The notes beneath the pieces were generated by a model that saw only the letters and a list, made by a program, of their open reading frames with translations, searched no databases and was not told the DNA's origin. A DNA stretch of 64,000 nt, taken from Lachnospiraceae bacterium. Lineage in GTDB: Bacteria > Bacillota > Clostridia > Lachnospirales > Lachnospiraceae. The position numbers were made by a program, and so were the translations under genes. The first letter of the stretch is position 1. Every line of letters begins with the position of its first letter. Shown here piece after piece: positions 59,057-64,000 of the stretch. Location of the stretch: positions 1 to 64,000 of the forward strand of contig JAUNDD010000003.1 in NCBI GenBank assembly GCA_030526245.1, written 5' to 3'.

Positions 59057-59290
59057 TTAGACTGTTGCAAAGCGACCGATCACCGGACGCAGGATCTTGT
59101 GATCCTCCGGGCTGTAGGACAGGGTCAGTTCGCGGCCAAGATCCATAGCCAGGATGCCCATGATCGATTTGGCATCGATCAGTACGCGGTCGTAGGACAG
59201 ATCTACGTCATGCTGACAAAGCTTCGTGCAGGAAACGAGATCACGTACATCTTCTACGGCGTTCAGCTTGATTTTCTGGTTGATTAACAT
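59057..59290 (-). CDS. HPr-like protein lacking the phosphorylated histidine
   Basis: A 77-residue HPr-fold protein. The conserved KSIMGILAMDL (the HPr regulatory-serine region) is present with Ser43, but the usual GxHARPA with His15 is absent: the N terminus reads IKLNAVEDVRDLVSCTK. It therefore cannot take phosphate at His in the PTS, though Ser phosphorylation remains possible. GAGGTGA precedes the start. Short HPr-like paralogues of this kind occur in Clostridia, function unknown. Confidence 0.85.
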   Translation of the reverse strand: MLINQKIKLNAVEDVRDLVSCTKLCQHDVDLSYDRVLIDAKSIMGILAMDLGRELTLSYSPEDHKILRPVIGRFATV

Positions 59291-59343
59291 GTATGATCAC
59301 CTCGTAATTCTCAAAAAATGAAAGTGTTTTCAAGTTGAAAAGC

Positions 59344-59372
59344 ATTATGCTCTTGACTATCATATTTGTCAA
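59344..59372 (-). promoter_or_regulatory. promoter of the HPr-like gene
   Basis: On the minus strand, TTGACA, 17 bases, CATAAT. A CGAAACGTTTTCG sequence at 59429-59441, upstream of it, resembles a catabolite-response (cre) site only loosely. Confidence 0.7.
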
Positions 59373-59629
59373 TAATGGTCATTGAAATTTGTGTATATCT
59401 TACAAAAATGAAGTTTGGCGTGGATTTTCGAAACGTTTTCGCACAGGTTTCTTTGGAAGCAGCCGACAGCTGGATGCATAGGATTACCATGCAGCGCAAT
59501 GAAAAACGGTGTTTTTTTGTATAGATTTCAGGTAAAATTTTGGCGGCAGAGCAACATAAAGCATGAGATGCAGCGGAAGTTCTGTGAAAATTAAGTGAAA
59601 TATGGCGCTATAAGAGGGAAAATCGTTGT

Positions 59630-59752
59630 TTTGTTTTGGAACCGAAGAAGCAGTCGCGGAGATACCTGACGTTTGTTTCGGAGCCGGAAGATCCGCCACG
59701 GAGATATCTGGCCTTTGTTTCGGAGCCGGAAGATCCGCCACGGAGATACCGG
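59630..59752 (+). repeat. 42-bp tandem repeat (minisatellite), about three units
   Basis: Units at 59657-59698 and 59699-59740 share TTTGTTTCGGAGCCGGAAGA and CCGCCACGGAGATA. A decayed unit precedes and a partial one follows. It lies in the leader of the helicase gene. Copy number may vary between strains. Confidence 0.85.
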
Positions 59753-59795
59753 GTTTCCGGAATGTACCCATGTGATAATGAAGAAAGGAGAACGA

Positions 59796-62255
59796 ATGGA
59801 AGAAAAACAGCAGGATGCAGAGCACGCGCTGATACGCGTATCCGTACGTTCTCTGGTTGAGTTTGTGCTGCGAAGCGGAAACATCGACAGCAGCAGCGGC
59901 GGCATGATGGTGAAGGATGCCATGATGCTGGGCAGCCGGCTCCACCGAAAACTGCAGGCCAATGAAGGCGACAGCTATGAGGCGGAGGTGCCTCTGGCCG
60001 GGGAGTTTCCAGATGATGGCTTTACCCTGCTGGTGGAAGGCCGGGCGGACGGCATCATTCATGACGGAGAGAGCATCACCATCGACGAGATCAAGGGTGT
60101 TCTGAAAAATGTAGAGAACATGGAGGAGCCTGTGGGGATCCATCTGGCTCAGGCGAAGGTCTATGCCTGGCTGTATTTGCGCGATCATCCGGATATGGAA
60201 CAGATCGGCATCCGGATGTCCTACATTCATCTGGAGTCGGAAAAAATCCGCCGGTTTTATGAAAGCTATGGGCGGGAGGAGCTGCGGATCTGGTTTAAGG
60301 ATGTGCTGGATGAGTACCGCCGTTGGGCGGATATGGAAGTAAAATGGAAGAAAAAGCGCACCCGGTCCATCAAAAAGCTGACCTTCCCCTTTGCCTACCG
60401 GGATGGGCAGAAACAGCTGGCGGGGTATGTATATCGCACCATTGCCCAGGGAAAGCTGCTGTTTATTCAGGCCCCCACCGGCGTGGGAAAAACCATCACG
60501 ACGGTCTTTCCGGCTGTGAAAGCCATGGGGGAAGGCCTGGGAGACAAGCTGTTCTATCTGACGGCCCGGTCCATCGCCCGGACCGCAGCCTGCGAGGCCC
60601 TGGAGCTTCTGCGGAAGAGGGGGATGGCCTTTAAAAGTGTGGAGCTGACGGCCAAGGAGAAGATCTGCTGTCTGGACAGTCCGAAGTGTACGCCTCAGGA
60701 TTGTCCCCGGGCCAGGGGTCATTATGACCGGGTCAACGAGGTGATCTATGAGCTGCTCCGGAGCCGGGATGTACTGAGCCGCGAGGTGATCGAAGAGGCG
60801 GCGGAGAAGGGAAATGTCTGTCCTTTTGAGCTGTCGCTGGATCTGTCTTTGTGGACGGATGCGGTGATCGGTGACTACAACTATGTGTTCCATCCCCGCT
60901 CCCGGTTAAAACGCTTCTTTGGTGAGGGCATCAAGGGCGACTATCTGTTTCTCATCGATGAGGCCCACAATCTGGTGGATCGGGGCCGGGATATGTTCAG
61001 TGCCCAGATCGTCAAAGAGGAACTGCTGGCTCTGAAAAAGCAGGTGGCGCCCTGGGCTCCGGCACTGGAGCGGGCGCTGATGCGGTGCAACAAGTCCATG
61101 CTGGCTATGAAGCGGGAGTGTGAGGACTATCAGGTGCGGGAGGACGGCCCGGGAACGCTGCCCATTCAGCTGATGAATCTCTCCTCTCAGATGGAGGATT
61201 TCCTGGAGGAGACCCGCCGGGATCATGAGGGATTGAAGCGGATCCGCAGTCAGCAGGTGCCTGCCGAGGTGCGGGAGGCGGTGCTGGACATGTATTTTCA
61301 GGTCAGCTTTTTCCTGGAGATCTGCGACCTGCTGGATGAACACTATGTGGTCTACACGGAGCACACGGCGGAGGGGCGGTTCCGGCTGCGGCTCTACAAC
61401 GTGGATCCGTCCGCCAATCTGCAGAGCTGTCTGAAGAAGAGCCGATCGGCAATCCTGTTTTCGGCCACGCTGCTGCCCATTGATTATTATAAGAAGCTTC
61501 TCTGTGATGTGAGCGACCCTTATGCGGTATATGCTCACAGCTGTTTTCAGCCGGAGAAGCTGCGGGTTCTGATCGGCCGGGACACCAGCAGCCTGTATAA
61601 ACGGCGGGGGCCCCAGCAGTATCAGCGGATGGCGGAGTATATTCTGGAAATGGCCCGGTCGAGGCCCGGTCATTACATGGCCTTCTTCCCTTCCTTTAAG
61701 ATGCTGGAGGATGTTTATGAGGAGCTTCTGCGGCAGAAGGAGGGGGCAGCGGTCCGTTTTCTGGTGCAGCAGCGGCATATGAGCGAGGAAGAGCGGGAAG
61801 ATTTTCTGCGGGAATTCCGGGAGACGGAGCAGAAGACGCCAGGCGACTCTTTGCTCGGCCTGTGTGTGGCCGGCAGTATCTTTTCGGAGGGTATCGATCT
61901 GCGGGGTGATTCCCTGATCGGAGCAGCGGTGGTGGGCGTGCCCCTGCCGATGGTTTGCACCGAGCAGGAGATCCTGCGCCGGTATTACGACGAACGGGGG
62001 GAGGACGGCTTTTACTACGCCTACCTTTGTCCGGCCATGAACCGGGTGCTGCAGGCGGCCGGGCGGGTGATCCGGACCGAGGAGGATGAGGGCATCGTTT
62101 TGCTGATGGACGAACGTTTTTCTTCCTATAATATACAGTCCATGTTTCCACGGGAATGGACACAGACCAGGATCTGCAGCCTGCGGACCTTCCCCGGGGA
62201 GGCCCGGGCCTTCTGGGAGGAGCGGACGAAACCTGAAGACCATGTTTCTTCATAA
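59796..62255 (+). CDS. Fe-S (DinG/XPD-like) helicase with N-terminal PD-(D/E)XK nuclease-like domain
   Basis: An 819-residue protein. Residues 1-190 resemble a RecB/Cas4-type nuclease: GSRLH (His50), EGRADGI (Asp84) and IDEIKG (Glu98, Lys100). The helicase part has Walker A APTGVGKT (226-233), Cys residues in KICCLDSPKCTPQDC and NVCPFE that fit the XPD/DinG iron-sulfur cluster, LIDEAHNL, and late motifs SEGIDLRGD and QAAGRVIR. It probably unwinds and nicks damaged or flapped DNA. AAAGGAG precedes ATG 59796; the upstream in-frame stretch is the minisatellite. Confidence 0.92.
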   Translation: MEEKQQDAEHALIRVSVRSLVEFVLRSGNIDSSSGGMMVKDAMMLGSRLHRKLQANEGDSYEAEVPLAGEFPDDGFTLLVEGRADGIIHDGESITIDEIKGVLKNVENMEEPVGIHLAQAKVYAWLYLRDHPDMEQIGIRMSYIHLESEKIRRFYESYGREELRIWFKDVLDEYRRWADMEVKWKKKRTRSIKKLTFPFAYRDGQKQLAGYVYRTIAQGKLLFIQAPTGVGKTITTVFPAVKAMGEGLGDKLFYLTARSIARTAACEALELLRKRGMAFKSVELTAKEKICCLDSPKCTPQDCPRARGHYDRVNEVIYELLRSRDVLSREVIEEAAEKGNVCPFELSLDLSLWTDAVIGDYNYVFHPRSRLKRFFGEGIKGDYLFLIDEAHNLVDRGRDMFSAQIVKEELLALKKQVAPWAPALERALMRCNKSMLAMKRECEDYQVREDGPGTLPIQLMNLSSQMEDFLEETRRDHEGLKRIRSQQVPAEVREAVLDMYFQVSFFLEICDLLDEHYVVYTEHTAEGRFRLRLYNVDPSANLQSCLKKSRSAILFSATLLPIDYYKKLLCDVSDPYAVYAHSCFQPEKLRVLIGRDTSSLYKRRGPQQYQRMAEYILEMARSRPGHYMAFFPSFKMLEDVYEELLRQKEGAAVRFLVQQRHMSEEEREDFLREFRETEQKTPGDSLLGLCVAGSIFSEGIDLRGDSLIGAAVVGVPLPMVCTEQEILRRYYDERGEDGFYYAYLCPAMNRVLQAAGRVIRTEEDEGIVLLMDERFSSYNIQSMFPREWTQTRICSLRTFPGEARAFWEERTKPEDHVSS

Positions 62256-62320
62256 ATCCGGGGAAATGAAAAGCTGGCGGCGACAGCTGAGCCGTGAATG
62301 AAAGGCAGAGAGTTTTCGGG

Positions 62321-62401
62321 GGTGCAGTTTAGCCGGTTCGGTTCCGCGAGGCGTTTTGCCGCGTAGGCGGTAAAATCCCGAGGGCAGCAGGCCAAAATCC
62401 C
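62321..62401 (+). repeat. MITE-like repeat family A copy
   Basis: GTTCCGCGAGGCGTTTTGCC and GCAGGCCAAAATCCC appear in the same order as the reverse complement of the 29444 element, with GTGCAGTTTA as a decayed end. Confidence 0.75.
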
Positions 62402-62433
62402 GAGGGTTTTTCGGAACGATATTTCAGGTTTGC

Positions 62434-62461
62434 TTGCCAAGATAAACTGAATTGGTATATT
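62434..62461 (+). promoter_or_regulatory. promoter of purL
   Basis: TTGCCA, 16 bases, TATATT; a TATTAT overlapping it gives 18 bases. The start codon is about 75 bases downstream. Confidence 0.55.
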
Positions 62462-62537
62462 ATGGAGTCGGTATGGTGCGTTTTTGCGGCACCATTGAAT
62501 GATTAGCTACAGATGTTTGGGCATAAGGAGGATTCCG

Positions 62538-64000
62538 ATGAGCAGTGTAAGACGTGTGTATGTAGAAAAGAAAGAGGCCTTTGCAGGTGCTGCCAGAGAC
62601 CTGACGGGTGAGATCCGTAAGTATCTGGGCATCAGCTCGCTGACGCGCATTCGCATTCTTATCCGTTACGATATTGAAGAGATTTCCGATGCGGTCTTTG
62701 AACAGGCCCTGAATGTTGTCTTTTCCGAACCGCCGGTAGATACCCTGTACCGTGAGACATTTCCGATGCAGGAGAGCGATCGGACCTTTACTGTAGAATA
62801 CCTGCCGGGACAGTTTGATCAGAGAGCTGATTCGGCTGTTCAGTGTGTGCAGCTGATCCGTGAAGATGAGCAGCCCATCATCCGCTCCGCCACCACCTAC
62901 GTGCTGGAGGGTGAGATGACCGACGAGCAGTTCGCAGCTGTAAAGAATTACTGCATCAACCCGGTGGACTCCAGAGAAGCAGCCGCTGAAAAGCCGGAGA
63001 CCCTTCGCATGGAGTTTGCAGATCCGGAGGATGTTAAGATCTTTGACGGTCTGACTGCTGCCAGCGAGGATGAGCTGAAGGAGCTGTATGCTTCCCTGAA
63101 CCTGGCTATGACCTTCCGCGATTTCCTGTGCATCCGTGATTACTTCCGGGATGAGGAAAAGCGCGATCCGTCCATGACCGAGGTACGTATGCTGGATACC
63201 TACTGGTCGGATCACTGCCGTCACACCACCTTCCTGACCGAGCTGAAGAACGTTTCCTTCGACGATGGAAAGTATGCACAGCCGATTCAGGAGACCTGGC
63301 ATGAATACCTGGCTGATCGTGACGTTCTGTATAAGGGACGCTCCGACAAGTTTGTCAGCCTGATGGATATGGCCCTGCTGGGTGCCAAGAAGCTCAAGGC
63401 CGAGGGCAAGCTGGAGGACCAGGAGGAATCCGATGAGATCAACGCCTGCAGTATCGTCGTGCCAATCGAGATCGACGGCGAGACCGAGGAATGGCTGATC
63501 AACTTTAAGAATGAGACCCACAATCATCCCACAGAGATCGAACCCTTTGGTGGTGCTGCCACCTGTCTGGGCGGTGCGATCCGCGATCCGCTGTCGGGAA
63601 GAACCTATGTATATCAGGCAATGCGCGTGACCGGTGCCGCTGATCCGCGTGCATCAGTAGCAGAGACCATGCCGGGCAAGCTGCCCCAGGTCAAGCTGGT
63701 TCGCGAAGCTGCACATGGCTACAGCTCCTACGGAAACCAGATCGGTCTGGCTACCGGCTATGTTAAGGAAGTTTATCATCCGGATTATGTGGCTAAGCGT
63801 ATGGAGATCGGTGCCGTTATGGCAGCTGCTCCCCGCAATGCCGTTATGAGAGAGACCTCGGATCCGGGCAACATCATCATCCTGCTGGGTGGACGTACCG
63901 GCCGTGACGGTATCGGCGGTGCAACCGGTTCCTCCAAGGCCCACACCACCTCCTCCATCGAGGTATGCGGTGCCGAGGTACAGAAGGGTAATGCACCCAC
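62538..64000 (+). CDS. purL: phosphoribosylformylglycinamidine synthase (5' part, truncated by window end)
   Basis: The first 487 codons of a large single-chain FGAM synthase, which continues past the window. AAGGAGGATT precedes ATG 62538. Conserved stretches include MLDTYWSDHCRHTTF, FKNETHNHPTEIEPFGGAA, GRTYVYQAMRVTGAADPR and LLGGRTGRDGIGGATGSS. It converts FGAR to FGAM with glutamine and ATP in purine synthesis. The N terminus is of the fused large type used in Clostridia rather than the separate PurS/PurL/PurQ set. Confidence 0.96.
   Translation, partial: MSSVRRVYVEKKEAFAGAARDLTGEIRKYLGISSLTRIRILIRYDIEEISDAVFEQALNVVFSEPPVDTLYRETFPMQESDRTFTVEYLPGQFDQRADSAVQCVQLIREDEQPIIRSATTYVLEGEMTDEQFAAVKNYCINPVDSREAAAEKPETLRMEFADPEDVKIFDGLTAASEDELKELYASLNLAMTFRDFLCIRDYFRDEEKRDPSMTEVRMLDTYWSDHCRHTTFLTELKNVSFDDGKYAQPIQETWHEYLADRDVLYKGRSDKFVSLMDMALLGAKKLKAEGKLEDQEESDEINACSIVVPIEIDGETEEWLINFKNETHNHPTEIEPFGGAATCLGGAIRDPLSGRTYVYQAMRVTGAADPRASVAETMPGKLPQVKLVREAAHGYSSYGNQIGLATGYVKEVYHPDYVAKRMEIGAVMAAAPRNAVMRETSDPGNIIILLGGRTGRDGIGGATGSSKAHTTSSIEVCGAEVQKGNAP

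Noticed and set aside
59429..59441. CcpA (cre) site upstream of the HPr-like gene
   Set aside because: CGAAACGTTTTCG is near-palindromic but lacks the TG...CA ends of a good cre site, so I did not list it as a feature.
59630..59752. CRISPR array
   Set aside because: The 42-bp units are contiguous with no spacers, so this is a minisatellite. No cas gene is present.
59484..62243. Two long minus-strand open frames (469 and 445 residues) opposite the helicase
   Set aside because: High GC third-position bias in the helicase gene leaves antisense frames open. The composition is atypical and no motif is seen.

Overview
The window looks like a chromosomal segment of a Gram-positive anaerobe of the Clostridia, most likely family Lachnospiraceae. 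The reasons are strong AGGAGG-type ribosome sites, moderately high GC, a long SRP RNA with an Alu domain next to tadA, single-membrane surface proteins (PBP1, GH25 lysozyme, sec-dependent binding proteins without an outer membrane), meso-diaminopimelate dehydrogenase, TRAP and MsmX-type sugar transporters, and BspA-like leucine-rich proteins. This is inference from gene content; no 16S gene is present. No transposase, phage gene, plasmid function or CRISPR array is visible.

Layout. 0-2 kb: a GntR (YtrA-type) regulator with an ABC ATPase and permease. 2-15 kb: two paralogous gene pairs, each a VWA/metallopeptidase-like protein plus a MoxR-type AAA ATPase, separated by truA and an S66 peptidase (minus strand), a secreted barnase-type RNase, a barstar domain fused to a HAD phosphatase, trmO, and a leucine-rich-repeat gene. 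15-24 kb: HAD phosphatase, cytoplasmic GH13 amylase and class A PBP on the minus strand, then yigZ, a DUF1934 protein and murI on plus. 24-27.6 kb: a YhcH-family protein with a three-gene TRAP transporter. 28-35 kb: secreted FKBP/trigger-factor-like protein, uracil permease, GH25 lysozyme, SRP RNA, tadA and ddh. 35-40 kb: small membrane proteins, larC, and a Na/phosphate cotransporter behind a probable Pho box. 40-48.4 kb: a carbohydrate catabolic locus (DUF4867, AraC regulator, two VOC proteins, TIM-barrel isomerase, binding protein, two permeases, SDR). 48.4-53.7 kb: aminopeptidase P and a pantothenate/CoA cluster (coaX, an ECF S component, coaBC). 53.8-58.7 kb: LysR regulator, a third MoxR-VWA pair and an Mrp-type Fe-S carrier. 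59-64 kb: HPr-like protein, an Fe-S helicase with an N-terminal nuclease domain, and the 5' part of purL, which runs off the window.

The intergenic DNA is unusually rich in small repeats. One family has GTTACAGTTCA/TGAACTGTAAC ends and a GCCGCATATGCGGC core, and its best copy looks like a 142-bp MITE. A second family is an array of short hairpins in which the loops and stems change in compensating pairs between copies. A third is a GTGCGAAGCAC-centred repeat. There are also several recent tandem duplications of 39-50 bp, some inside genes.

The observations I would follow first are the barnase/barstar-HAD module, the three MoxR-VWA modules, the repeat families, the carbohydrate locus with two VOC proteins, and the Pho-box array.
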